Shown piece after piece: positions 22,477 through 30,638 of a stretch of DNA of 30,664 bases. Source of the stretch: Desulfosporosinus sp. (lineage in GTDB: Bacteria > Bacillota > Desulfitobacteriia > Desulfitobacteriales > Desulfitobacteriaceae); assembly GCA_003513495.1 (NCBI GenBank), contig DOPM01000040.1, positions 1 through 30,664 on the forward strand, given 5' to 3'. The number at the start of each line of letters is the position of its first letter. The stretch's first letter is position 1. The notes beneath the pieces were generated by a model. The model ran no database searches, had not been told where the DNA came from, and worked only from the letters and a program-made list of their open reading frames with translations. The position numbers and the translations under genes were made by a program.

Positions 22477-23404
22477 TATCAATCCTAATGACAAAAAGAA
22501 ACCGGATAAACGGATGACGCTTACCGATGCTATTAAAACCTATGTTCCCGATGGAAGCATGATTTCGTTTAGTGGTATGGGAGGAGCTCAGTGTGTTGCT
22601 CCGACCTACGAAATAATTAGGCAAGGAATTAAAAAGCTAACCTTTGTGGGAGACAGCCCTTGTGAAAGCGGAGATATGTTAATCGGAGCTGGAGCGATTA
22701 AGAAGGCCGAAATAGCCTGGTGTTCTTATGCAGTTGCTGGATTAGGGTATAACTATCGCAGAGCAATCGAACAAAAGATTCCCCACGAAATTGAACTTGT
22801 GGAGTACTCGAATTATACCATTGGCTTAAGGTTTTTAGCGGGTGCTATCAATGTTCCTTATATTCCGACCAAATCCTTAATGGGATCAGACCTTTTAAAG
22901 TATAACGAAAAGATAAAGGTTGAAGAAGATCCTTATAATGGAGAAAAAGTAGCTTTGATCCCAGCCGTTAATCCTGATATAGCCATTGTTCATGTCTCCC
23001 GTGCCGATAAACGAGGAAATGCTCAGATGTTCGGTTTTTCTTCGAATGCAGAAAACCTTGCTCGGGCTGCTAAACACACCATCGTTACTTGTGAGGAGAT
23101 TGTAAGTACTGAGGAAATACAACGCCACCCCAATTTAACGATTATTCCGGAGTATGCAGTGGATGCGGTTGTCGAAGTACCATTTGCCTCTCATCCTTGG
23201 AATTTTCCATATGCCTATGCTTATGACATGCCCTTTCATACTGAACAATTAGCTGCCTTTAAAACCAGAGAAGGTTTTGAGAAATGGTTAGAAGACTACT
23301 GCTTTGCTCCTGGTAGTTGGGAGGGCTATCTTGAAAAAGTTGGATATGGCCGTCTTGAAAAACTACGGCAACTTGAACGACGCTTTACTAAAGCAAAATA
23401 CTAA
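22469..23404 (+). CDS. gctA: CoA-transferase subunit A, glutaconate CoA-transferase type
   Basis: A 311-residue alpha subunit of a family I heterodimeric CoA-transferase, closest by eye to glutaconate CoA-transferase A. Supporting blocks are YVPDGSMISFSGMGGAQCVAP near 30-50, YNYRRAIEQ and GDSPCESGDMLIGAGAIKKAE. The central NPDIAIVHVSRADKRGNAQ segment is typical of the fold, and the protein ends in a C-terminal helix. It would transfer CoA from acetyl-CoA or another acyl-CoA to the free acid used by the operon, presumably 4-hydroxybutyrate, so that AbfD can act. The usual 4-hydroxybutyrate CoA-transferase is a single polypeptide of another type, so the pairing is unusual. TTG 22469 is preceded by AAAAGGAGG at proper spacing. 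IpdAB-type ring-opening hydrolases share this fold and are an alternative. Confidence 0.85.
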   Translation: MININPNDKKKPDKRMTLTDAIKTYVPDGSMISFSGMGGAQCVAPTYEIIRQGIKKLTFVGDSPCESGDMLIGAGAIKKAEIAWCSYAVAGLGYNYRRAIEQKIPHEIELVEYSNYTIGLRFLAGAINVPYIPTKSLMGSDLLKYNEKIKVEEDPYNGEKVALIPAVNPDIAIVHVSRADKRGNAQMFGFSSNAENLARAAKHTIVTCEEIVSTEEIQRHPNLTIIPEYAVDAVVEVPFASHPWNFPYAYAYDMPFHTEQLAAFKTREGFEKWLEDYCFAPGSWEGYLEKVGYGRLEKLRQLERRFTKAKY

Positions 23405-23423
23405 CTAGAAAGGTGGGATAAAC

Positions 23424-24284
23424 ATGAGCAAAGAATATGCCCAAGATTATTCGTTGCAAGAGCTTCTAGTAGCAGCTTCTGCTAAGGAGATTATGGATGG
23501 TGACGTAGTATTTGCTGGAGTAGGCGTCCCGACCTTAGGCGCCATGGTTGCAAAACTCACCCATGCTCCCAATGTCATCATGGCCATGGAATCTGGAAGC
23601 ATTGGACCACAGCCCTATCGCGTGATTTTAGGAATTGGCGATAATGCCTGCGTCGAGAACAGCATTTGTACTACGTCACTCTGGCGACTTTTTTCTGATC
23701 AACAGCGTGGATATTTTGATGTTGGAATGATTGGTGGAGCCCAGGTTGATAAATACGGAAATTTAAACAGCACCGTCATTTTTGGAGAAGGAGATTATTA
23801 TACCCCTGCTTCACGCCTACCGGGTAGCGGTGGTGCCAATGATATTGCAAGTTCTGCAGGGAGAACAATCCTCACACTTCCCCTTCAGAAACGGCGTTTT
23901 CTGGAAAAGGTCGATTATATTACATCACCTGGCTATATTGACGGCTATGATGCACGCGAAAAACATGGCTTGCCCGGCGGGGGACCTGCAGCAATCATAA
24001 CTAACAAATGTGTTTTCAGGTTCGATCCTACAACCAAAGAAGCGTATCTTTACAGTGTTCATCCTGGTGTTACTGTCGAAGAAGTAAAAGCGGAAGTTTC
24101 ATGGGAACTCAAAATTGCAGACGATGTAAAAGTAACCGAGCCGCCCACCTTAGAAGAAGTTCGAATCACAAGAATCCTTGATGCCGGACAAATATATACT
24201 GGAAGCGGGCTTAAAGGATTAACCTTCGAAAAGTATGTTCAAATGCTAGAAACATCTCAAGAAATTCTTCACCAATTGTTTTGA
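23424..24284 (+). CDS. gctB: CoA-transferase subunit B, glutaconate CoA-transferase type
   Basis: A 286-residue beta subunit paired with the preceding gene. Glu56 in MAMESGSIGPQP corresponds to the catalytic glutamate (Glu54) of Acidaminococcus GctB, which forms the glutamyl-CoA thioester. Its presence argues for a true transferase rather than the hydrolytic IpdB-like branch, although position alone does not prove it. Other conserved blocks are DVVFAGVGVPTLGAMVAKLTH, MIGGAQVDKYGNLNST and LPGSGGANDIASSAGR. AGGTGGGATAAAC precedes ATG 23424. The stop codon overlaps the next frame; the SDR probably starts 15 bases later, at GTG 24299. Confidence 0.88.
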   Translation: MSKEYAQDYSLQELLVAASAKEIMDGDVVFAGVGVPTLGAMVAKLTHAPNVIMAMESGSIGPQPYRVILGIGDNACVENSICTTSLWRLFSDQQRGYFDVGMIGGAQVDKYGNLNSTVIFGEGDYYTPASRLPGSGGANDIASSAGRTILTLPLQKRRFLEKVDYITSPGYIDGYDAREKHGLPGGGPAAIITNKCVFRFDPTTKEAYLYSVHPGVTVEEVKAEVSWELKIADDVKVTEPPTLEEVRITRILDAGQIYTGSGLKGLTFEKYVQMLETSQEILHQLF

Positions 24285-24298
24285 TAGGGGGTAATGTA

Positions 24299-25063
24299 GT
24301 GAATAATCCAAGCTTCGACTTAACGAATAAAGTGGCTATTGTGACCGGCTCTACTAAAGGGATTGGACGAGGGATAGCCGAAGGTTTGGCCAAGGCTGGT
24401 GCAAATCTCGTTATCGTTAGCCGAAATCAATCTGACTGCAATCAAGTATCCGAAGAAATTAAAAAATTTGGACATGATGCCTTACCTGTTGCCACAGATG
24501 TCACTAATCTACAAGCGATTGAAGATTTAGTGAAGAAAGTAACAGAGTATTACGGAAAAATTGATATTCTCGTTAACAATGCTGGTTCAGCTATTACCAA
24601 GAAAGCTGAAGACCTAACTGAAGCAGATTGGGATCGTGTCTTGAACGTCGATCTTAAAGGTGTCTTTTTCTGTGCCCAAGCAGTTGGGCGCCAAATGATT
24701 AGCCAAAAAGAGGGCAAAATTATTAATATTGCTTCCATACTTGGTTTAGTAGGTGACCGTCAGGTTCTTCCTTATTGTGTTGCCAAGGGTGGCGTAGTAC
24801 AAATGACTAAGGCTCTTGCTTTAGAATGGGCCAAACACAACATCCAAGTGAATTCGCTCTGTCCCGGCTATGTTATTACTCCAATGAACGAAGCTGACCT
24901 TAAACAAGAAAAAATCCACAATCACATCACGAAAAAAATTGCTATGAGACGTTTTGGAGAAATTAGCGATATGGTTGGAGCCGCACTTCTTATGGCTTCG
25001 AATGCCTCGGACTATATGACCGGGCAAATGATTGTCATTGATGGCGGTTGGACAGCCGAATAA
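24299..25063 (+). CDS. Short-chain dehydrogenase/reductase (SDR)
   Basis: A 254-residue classical SDR. The cofactor motif TGSTKGIGRGIA sits near residues 15-26, NNAG near 94, the catalytic Ser in NIASILG, and YCVAK (Tyr-x3-Lys) near 160. LCPGYVITPM and the terminal DYMTGQMIVIDGGWTAE complete the fold. No acidic residue typical of NAD preference stands out after the second strand (VIVSRNQSD), so NADPH use is possible. Within this operon it might oxidise or reduce a hydroxy or oxo acid that leads into or out of the 4-hydroxybutyrate route, but substrate cannot be read from sequence. GTG 24299 follows AGGGGGT at 24285-24291 and gives the usual family length; the frame also extends to TTG 24281 inside gctB. 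Confidence 0.88.
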   Translation: MNNPSFDLTNKVAIVTGSTKGIGRGIAEGLAKAGANLVIVSRNQSDCNQVSEEIKKFGHDALPVATDVTNLQAIEDLVKKVTEYYGKIDILVNNAGSAITKKAEDLTEADWDRVLNVDLKGVFFCAQAVGRQMISQKEGKIINIASILGLVGDRQVLPYCVAKGGVVQMTKALALEWAKHNIQVNSLCPGYVITPMNEADLKQEKIHNHITKKIAMRRFGEISDMVGAALLMASNASDYMTGQMIVIDGGWTAE

Positions 25064-25132
25064 AGGCAGTACAGCTATAGATAAAACTGGAAAAAACTGC
25101 ACTAGTCAAATATAATTAAAGGAGATTAGATT

Positions 25133-26458
25133 ATGGGACAAATGAAAGCTGTCGGGAAAAAAGCCTGGGGTTACCGGTATGTAGTCCTCGTTGCAGTATG
25201 GTTACTATATGTTATCAACTATTTTGACCGAACGAGTGTATTAATCTTCCTACCCATGATTCGGGATGATTTAGGATTAACTCCTGCACAAGCTGGTTTT
25301 GGGGCATCAATTTTCTTCTTTGCGTATGCCTTTGCTCAAATAAGTGGTGGATGGTTAGCTGATCGTATTGGAGCTAAAAAGGTCATGGGCATCGCCATTA
25401 TTGTGTTCTCAGCCGTTACCTTTTTCACAGGTATGGTTCGCAGCTACGCCCAGTTTATTTGGATCCGTCTTTTCTTAGGTCTTGGTGAAGGACATCACTT
25501 CGCCCCAGCACACAAAACCATTGCAGACTGGTTCCCTAAAAAAGAAAAAGGAACAGCGACGTCCTTTTTCTCGACAGCTTGGGCTTTTGGACCTGCAATT
25601 ATTCCCATGATCATTACTGCTTTAGCAGCTGCTTTCGGGAGCTGGCGCCCGGTGTTTTATGTACTAGCAGTGCCAGGACTTCTGGGTATATTCATTCTTT
25701 GGTATTTCGTGAGTAATAAGCCTGAAGAAATGTTGAAAAAAGGTCGTATGACACAAGAAGAATTTGATTATATCCAAGAGGGATTAGTCAGCGATAAAAC
25801 TGTAGAAGGCAAAAAAGGCGGCATGTCCATCGTTGTTAGAGACAAAAACTTCTGGATCTACAGCTTAGTTCTTTTCTGTAACTTAGCGATCTACTGGGGA
25901 AGTACGACTTGGATTTCTTCCTTTCTGTATGATCAACATCACTTTAGTCTCAAAACCATGGGAGCTCTAGTTTCTTTGCCCTATGTTGTAGCCATTATAG
26001 CCATGCTGCTTGGTGGTCGTCTTACTGATAAAGTCTTCAAAAACAAAACAAAACCAGTGCTTCTAATATCCTATATTGTCAGTATACCTGTTCTTTTCTA
26101 CGTTGGTATGGTTCCCACTGGAAACGTTCCAATTATTATTACGATGCTTGTGTTACTGGGTTTCTTCGTTAATCTTAGTTTTGGTGCTGTTTATGCATAC
26201 CCTCAAATTCGCTATCCTAAAGATATCGTGGGAAGTGCCGTTGGACTTTCAAATGGTTTTGGTCAATTAGGCTCGTTTGTCAGTCCACTGGTTGCCGGAT
26301 TCCTAGTTGTCAAAACTGCATCAGGATATTCGTATACGGGCGCTTTCATTTTCTTCGCAGCATTAGCCGTATTAGCATCCGTTGGAACGATATTTTTAAA
26401 AGAAGACAAATTTGTTCCTTTTGATAGCACGGATAAATCAACAAGTAAGAGCGTATAA
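25133..26458 (+). CDS. MFS anion symporter (ACS family, hexuronate/galactonate-like)
   Basis: A 441-residue, 12-helix major facilitator of the anion:cation symporter group. The N-terminal NYFDRTSVLIFLPMIRDDLGL and the loop GWLADRIGAKKVMG are characteristic, as are LGEGHHFAPAHKTIADWFPKKEKGTA and the 6-7 loop (about 200-235). Family members import organic anions such as hexuronates, galactonate, phthalate or small hydroxy acids. Here the natural candidate is the hydroxy acid degraded by the operon. AAAGGAG precedes ATG 25133. It lies 69 bases after the SDR and 63 before thiolase, with a hairpin in the latter gap. Confidence 0.9.
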   Translation: MGQMKAVGKKAWGYRYVVLVAVWLLYVINYFDRTSVLIFLPMIRDDLGLTPAQAGFGASIFFFAYAFAQISGGWLADRIGAKKVMGIAIIVFSAVTFFTGMVRSYAQFIWIRLFLGLGEGHHFAPAHKTIADWFPKKEKGTATSFFSTAWAFGPAIIPMIITALAAAFGSWRPVFYVLAVPGLLGIFILWYFVSNKPEEMLKKGRMTQEEFDYIQEGLVSDKTVEGKKGGMSIVVRDKNFWIYSLVLFCNLAIYWGSTTWISSFLYDQHHFSLKTMGALVSLPYVVAIIAMLLGGRLTDKVFKNKTKPVLLISYIVSIPVLFYVGMVPTGNVPIIITMLVLLGFFVNLSFGAVYAYPQIRYPKDIVGSAVGLSNGFGQLGSFVSPLVAGFLVVKTASGYSYTGAFIFFAALAVLASVGTIFLKEDKFVPFDSTDKSTSKSV

Positions 26459-26467
26459 CTGTAACTC

Positions 26468-26499
26468 ACTTCAGGTGGAGGGTTAACTCCATCTGAAGT
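26468..26499 (+). other. Intercistronic hairpin between transporter and thiolase genes
   Basis: ACTTCAGGTGGAG (26468-26480) pairs with CTCCATCTGAAGT (26487-26499): 13 pairs, one G-T wobble, six-base loop. No T tract follows and the thiolase ribosome binding site (AGAGAGGAGC) lies 8-15 bases downstream. Differential mRNA stability or partial termination are possible roles. Confidence 0.5.
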
Positions 26500-26521
26500 T
26501 CACCAAGAGAGGAGCAAGTTC

Positions 26522-27700
26522 ATGGAAGAAGTAGTAATCGTAGGTGCAGCAAGAACGCCTATTGGAGATTTTTTAGGATCCCTAAAAGATGTTTCGGCCG
26601 TTGAACTCGGGACGATAGCGGTCAAAGGTGCCTTAGAGAAAGCTGGAGTCGAGGCAAGACTTGTTGAAGATGTTGTCGGTGGAATGGTCTATAAAGCAGG
26701 AGTAAAAGGAAATCCTGCTCGGCAAATACAGCTGGCCGTAGGTATCCCGATTGAAGCTTCGGCGACAACTGTCGACCAACAATGCGGTTCGGCAATGAGA
26801 GCATTAGAGATTGCAACCCAACAAATGCTCTTGGGTAAATCGAGTGTCAGTGTTGCTGTTGGAATTGAAAGCATGTCAAGGGCTCCACATCTGCTGCTTA
26901 ATTCTAGACAAGGTATTAAGTTGGGACCTGATACTTTACAAGATCACCTTACTTATGATGCTTTAGTGGATGCCTTTATGGGCTATCATATGGGCGTAAC
27001 AGCAGAAAACCTTGCGGAAAAATACAGCATCACTCGTGAGGAACAAGACAGTCTAGCCCATCTCAGTCATTCACGAGCTGTAGAAGCTATCCAAAATGGT
27101 CGCTTCAAAGAAGAAATTGTGCCAGTTGAGATAAAGACTCGTAAAGGGACTACTATTGTTGAAGTGGATGAGCACCCTCGTCCTGATATATCTCTGGAGG
27201 GCCTAGCAAAACTTAGGACTGCGTTTAAGAAAGAGGGAACCGTCACTGCAGGGAACGCATCTGGTTTGAATGACGGAGCAGCAGCCTTGGTCTTAATGAC
27301 AGCCACGAAAGCAAAGGAACTGGGAATAAAACCGATTGCCAAAGTTCTGTCCACTGCTTCCTATGGCGTGGCCCCTGAAATTATGGGAATTGGACCAGCA
27401 TATGCTATTCCAAAAGCTTTAAACTATGCAAACCTTGAAATTGGCGATATCGATTATTTTGAGATTAATGAAGCTTTTGCTGCCCAATTTTTAGCAGTCA
27501 ACAAAGAGTTGAACCTTGATATGGATAAAGTCAATGCAAACGGTTCGGGAATTGCATTAGGGCATCCTGTTGGGTGTACAGGTGTCCGCATTATCGTATC
27601 CATGCTTAGCGAACTGAAAAGGCGTGGTGGAAAATATGGCGTTGCCTCCCTATGTGTTGGTGGAGGTCCGGCTATGGCAACTGTTGTCGAGATGTTATAG
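26522..27700 (+). CDS. Acetyl-CoA acetyltransferase-type thiolase
   Basis: A 392-residue thiolase II. It cleaves acetoacetyl-CoA with CoA to two acetyl-CoA, or condenses in reverse. Catalytic Cys88 (DQQCGSAMRA), the NEAFAAQ motif, His in GHPVGCTG and the second Cys in SLCVGGGPA are all present. The nucleophile context DQQCGSA differs from the usual NKVCGSG of bacterial AtoB/ThlA, so a slightly different 3-oxoacyl-CoA could be preferred. The operon context (crotonyl-CoA formation, hydratase, dehydrogenase) makes it the last step of the route. ATG 26522 follows AGAGAGGAGC. A strong terminator follows, so this is the last gene of the sigma-54-driven transcript. Confidence 0.92.
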   Translation: MEEVVIVGAARTPIGDFLGSLKDVSAVELGTIAVKGALEKAGVEARLVEDVVGGMVYKAGVKGNPARQIQLAVGIPIEASATTVDQQCGSAMRALEIATQQMLLGKSSVSVAVGIESMSRAPHLLLNSRQGIKLGPDTLQDHLTYDALVDAFMGYHMGVTAENLAEKYSITREEQDSLAHLSHSRAVEAIQNGRFKEEIVPVEIKTRKGTTIVEVDEHPRPDISLEGLAKLRTAFKKEGTVTAGNASGLNDGAAALVLMTATKAKELGIKPIAKVLSTASYGVAPEIMGIGPAYAIPKALNYANLEIGDIDYFEINEAFAAQFLAVNKELNLDMDKVNANGSGIALGHPVGCTGVRIIVSMLSELKRRGGKYGVASLCVGGGPAMATVVEML

Positions 27701-27711
27701 TATTTTTCCGC

Positions 27712-27742
27712 AAAAAAGGGGCTGCCCTAAGCCCCTTTTTTT
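27712..27742 (+). terminator. Strong rho-independent terminator after thiolase
   Basis: AAAAAAGGGGCT (27712-27723) pairs with AGCCCCTTTTTT (27730-27741) around a six-base loop. A textbook GC stem is followed by a T run. The A-rich 5' side also permits termination on the other strand. It separates the abfD-thiolase transcript from the hbd unit. Confidence 0.92.
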
Positions 27743-27860
27743 ACTAGGCAGAGTTAACCATTGTTATTTAGCAAAAAGATTGTAATTTAGATCGTTACCA
27801 TCGTTAGTTGAGTCATAGGTAGCTCTATTCTTAATTCTTATTTACGAGGAGGATTTTACT

Positions 27861-28715
27861 ATGAAAAAAATAGTTGTTCTAGGTGCTGGAACTATGGGCG
27901 CTGGCATTGCGCTCGTTGCTGCACAGGCAGGCTTTCAAGTTATCTTACGTGATGTCTCAGAAGCTTTTGTTCTAAAGGGTCTTAAATTTATTGATAAAAT
28001 ACTCAGTAAAGCGGTTGAAAAAGGTAAACTGTCCGCTGAGGATAAATCAGGGATTCTTGGAAACCTAAAAGGAGTTTATGATGCAAATGAGTTAGCCGAA
28101 GAATTAAAAGATACAGACTTAATTATTGAGGCTATTGTAGAGAACATGTCAATCAAGAAAAGTGTCTACAAAGAATTTGACGCGCAATGTCCAGAAAAAA
28201 CGATCTTTGCTTCGAACACTTCTGCTTTGAGCATTAGTGAATTAGCTGCCGCAACAACTCGTCCCCAAAATGTCATTGGTATGCATTTCTTCAATCCAGC
28301 CAATATTATGCAACTTGTTGAGGTAATAGCCGGAGCAGCAACAAGTAAGGAAACGGTTGAAACCGTCAATGAATTTGTCAAAGCAATAGGAAAAGTCCCC
28401 GTTCAAGTCAAAGAATCTCCGGGTTTTATTGTTAACAGGATGCTTGTTCCATTAATCAATGAGGCTGCCTTTATCTATATGGAGGGTATAGCAACTCCAG
28501 AGGATATCGATGCTGCGATGAAACTCGGAGCTAACCATCCGATTGGTCCTCTTGCACTAGGTGATATGATTGGTTTGGATGTTTGTCTTGCAGTTATGGA
28601 AACGTTATATACCGAATTTGGTGATCCAAAATATCGACCTTGTCCCGTTCTCAGAAAGATGGTTCGTGCAGGTTTCTTAGGGCGTAAAACCGAAAAAGGG
28701 TTCTACCAATATTAA
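27861..28715 (+). CDS. hbd: 3-hydroxybutyryl-CoA dehydrogenase
   Basis: A 284-residue NAD(P)-dependent 3-hydroxyacyl-CoA dehydrogenase of the stand-alone Hbd type, catalysing 3-hydroxybutyryl-CoA to acetoacetyl-CoA. The Rossmann motif GAGTMGAG is at 8-15, SNTSALSI near 118-125, catalytic His142 in GMHFFNPA with Glu154 in QLVEVI, and the C-terminal domain starts at KESPGFIVNRM. It ends GRKTEKGFYQY as usual for the family. ACGAGGAGG precedes ATG 27861. It follows a strong terminator, so it must have its own promoter within 27743-27860; I found only weak sigma-A-like elements there and no -24/-12 motif. The crotonase gene follows after 15 bases. Confidence 0.93.
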   Translation: MKKIVVLGAGTMGAGIALVAAQAGFQVILRDVSEAFVLKGLKFIDKILSKAVEKGKLSAEDKSGILGNLKGVYDANELAEELKDTDLIIEAIVENMSIKKSVYKEFDAQCPEKTIFASNTSALSISELAAATTRPQNVIGMHFFNPANIMQLVEVIAGAATSKETVETVNEFVKAIGKVPVQVKESPGFIVNRMLVPLINEAAFIYMEGIATPEDIDAAMKLGANHPIGPLALGDMIGLDVCLAVMETLYTEFGDPKYRPCPVLRKMVRAGFLGRKTEKGFYQY

Positions 28716-28730
28716 TAGCTGGGGGGAATT

Positions 28731-29501
28731 ATGATGTCAGATGTTGAGCTGAAGAAAGAAAATAGATTAGGTTTCGTGACCATAAATCGACCCAAGGTTC
28801 TCAATGCTCTCAATGCGGAAGTTCTTTCAGAATTAGATCAAATAATAAGCAATATCTGCCAAGACAAGGAAATTGATGTTGTAATATTTACCGGCGCAGG
28901 TGAAAAGGCGTTTGTCGCCGGAGCAGATATATCAGAAATGAAAGATAAGTCCCCTCAAGAGAGTTATACCTTTGCGCGTCAAGGTCAAGTTTTATTTCAA
29001 CGAATCCAGGAACTTCCTCAACCTACGATTGCGGCAATCAATGGTTTTGCCTTAGGGGGAGGCTGCGAACTTGCAATGAGCTGCGACATGCGCATTGCAA
29101 CGGATAAAGCAAAGTTTGGGCAACCGGAAGTAGCCCTAGGTATTATTCCGGGCTTCGGAGGAACGCAGCGTCTCCCGCGCCTTATTGGGCGAGCAAAAGC
29201 TATGGAAATCATTTTAACAGGTCGGACGATTAGTGCAAATGAAGCTTTGGATTTAGGCTTGGTTAATAAAGTCGTATCTGCAGAAAACTTATTGGCTGAG
29301 GCAGTAAATATGGCAGAAGCTATTCTTGTCAAAGGACCTTACGCTATTCGACAAGCAAAAGTCGCAATCAACAAAGGTCTTGAGGTAGATATTAATACGG
29401 GCTGTGAACTAGAAGGAAATCTATTTGCCTTATGCTTTGGTGAAGAACAAAAAGAAGGTATGTCCGCATTTTTAGAAAAACGAAAGCCTAACTTCAAATA
29501 A
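28731..29501 (+). CDS. Enoyl-CoA hydratase (crotonase)
   Basis: A 256-residue crotonase-fold hydratase that adds water to crotonyl-CoA to give 3-hydroxybutyryl-CoA. The oxyanion-hole segments AGADISEM (63-70) and GGGCELAMSCDMR (109-121) are present. Both catalytic glutamates, Glu113 (GCELA) and Glu133 (GQPEVALGIIPGFGG), are kept, which supports true hydratase activity rather than an isomerase-only paralogue. ATG 28731 or ATG 28734 can serve as start; GGGGGGAA lies just upstream. It is co-transcribed with hbd. It links the AbfD product crotonyl-CoA to Hbd, although the two gene pairs lie on separate transcripts. Confidence 0.92.
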   Translation: MMSDVELKKENRLGFVTINRPKVLNALNAEVLSELDQIISNICQDKEIDVVIFTGAGEKAFVAGADISEMKDKSPQESYTFARQGQVLFQRIQELPQPTIAAINGFALGGGCELAMSCDMRIATDKAKFGQPEVALGIIPGFGGTQRLPRLIGRAKAMEIILTGRTISANEALDLGLVNKVVSAENLLAEAVNMAEAILVKGPYAIRQAKVAINKGLEVDINTGCELEGNLFALCFGEEQKEGMSAFLEKRKPNFK

Positions 29502-29629
29502 GAATATTAAAGTACCCATACAGGGGTAGTACCTGGCCAGAATCCATGAGGCTGTTACGGAAGAATAATATTTCTCTAATGCGTTGACTATAGACAATGA
29601 ATAAACGTTCAAAGTAAGGAGGATTACCA

Positions 29630-30154
29630 TTGAACGAAGCATTACAGACTATTATTACTCGGAGGAGTGTCCGCAAATACATAGACCAACCGATTTGCGA
29701 GGATAAGGTACAATGGATGTTGCGAGCAGCTATGAACGCACCCTCTGCTGGTAATGAGCAGCCGTGGGAATTTTTAGTGATTACTGACAAATATAAACTT
29801 AGAAGAGTCCCTGAATTTCATCCGTATTCCAAAATGTTGACAGGTGCAACCCTAGCAATTTTAGTTGTTGCAGATCCCTCTAAGGTAAAGTACGAGGAAG
29901 AATTGCGACAGCTTTGGATTCAGGACTGCTCAGCAGCAACCCAAAATATCCTACTTTCTGCCCATGCACTTGATCTAGGGGCGGTTTGGCTTGCAGTTTA
30001 TCCTGACCCTCCGAGGCTGAATGGAATGCGAAAACTTTTTGGTATTCCAGAAGAGCTGGTGCCGTTTAGTATAGTATCTCTAGGGTACCCGGTGGAAGTA
30101 AAGCAAGCCACTGACCGCTTCGATAATACGCGTATTCACCGAGAAATCTGGTAA
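29630..30154 (+). CDS. Nitroreductase-family flavoprotein
   Basis: A 174-residue FMN-dependent nitroreductase-fold protein. The N-terminal TRRSVRKYIDQPI motif binds FMN phosphate, NAPSAGNEQPWEFLVI is the second FMN block, and QNILLSAHALDLGAVWLAVYP is the family's conserved helix. Members reduce nitro compounds, quinones or enoates with NAD(P)H, or serve redox balancing; the substrate here is unknown. The start is TTG 29630, seven bases after AAGGAGG, with no better in-frame start. It is separated from crotonase by 128 bases that hold only a weak hairpin (29511-29530), and from the thioesterase by 24. Its place among CoA-ester genes may be incidental or may serve electron disposal. Confidence 0.87.
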   Translation: MNEALQTIITRRSVRKYIDQPICEDKVQWMLRAAMNAPSAGNEQPWEFLVITDKYKLRRVPEFHPYSKMLTGATLAILVVADPSKVKYEEELRQLWIQDCSAATQNILLSAHALDLGAVWLAVYPDPPRLNGMRKLFGIPEELVPFSIVSLGYPVEVKQATDRFDNTRIHREIW

Positions 30155-30178
30155 AAAACTATGACCGGAGGGATGATC

Positions 30179-30601
30179 ATGCGAAGCGACTTTCGCTTTT
30201 TTCATCGGTTAAGAGTTCGGTATTCGGAAATTGATGGGCAGGGAATTGTATTTAATGCTCACTACTTAACATATCTGGATGTAGCAGTAACTGAATATTT
30301 TCGAACTATCGGTCTTGATTATAAGCAACTTGCTCAAGAAGGCAAGATGGATATGGCTTTGGTCAAAACTACGCTGGAATATAAAAGTTCCGCTATGTTT
30401 GATGACGAATTAGATATAGGTGTGCGTATATCCCATGTGGGAAATACAAGTTATACTGCAGAGTTTGAGATTTACAAGACGGGTTTAGAGGATTTGGTTC
30501 TTATAGCCCAAACCATCTATGTAAACTACAACCCCTTAAAACGCAAATCAGAACCGGTCCCGGATTTCTTTCGCTCTTTGGTCCAAGCTTTTGGACATTA
30601 A
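30179..30601 (+). CDS. Acyl-CoA thioesterase (4HBT/YbgC family)
   Basis: A hot-dog-fold thioesterase of about 140 residues. The active-site segment RVRYSEIDGQGIVFNAHYLTYLD contains the catalytic Asp in the 4-hydroxybenzoyl-CoA thioesterase/YbgC pattern, and LEYKSSAMFDDELDIGVRI and LIAQTIYVNYNP follow as expected. It hydrolyses an acyl-CoA and may relieve CoA trapping or release a product. The frame is open from ATG 30161, but GGAGGG at 30167-30172 is the ribosome binding site, so ATG 30179 (MRSDFRFFHRL) is the better start than ATG 30161 or 30173. Confidence 0.87.
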   Translation: MRSDFRFFHRLRVRYSEIDGQGIVFNAHYLTYLDVAVTEYFRTIGLDYKQLAQEGKMDMALVKTTLEYKSSAMFDDELDIGVRISHVGNTSYTAEFEIYKTGLEDLVLIAQTIYVNYNPLKRKSEPVPDFFRSLVQAFGH

Positions 30602-30638
30602 AAAAGTGTTTACACTAACCGGAGGGACAAAGACTAGG

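Noticed and set aside
24281..24298. Earlier TTG start for the SDR inside gctB
   Set aside because: The AGGGGGT ribosome binding site lies after it and fits GTG 24299, giving normal SDR length.
29511..29530. Hairpin GTACCC...GGGTA as a terminator after crotonase
   Set aside because: The stem is about five pairs and no T tract follows, so it is too weak to call.
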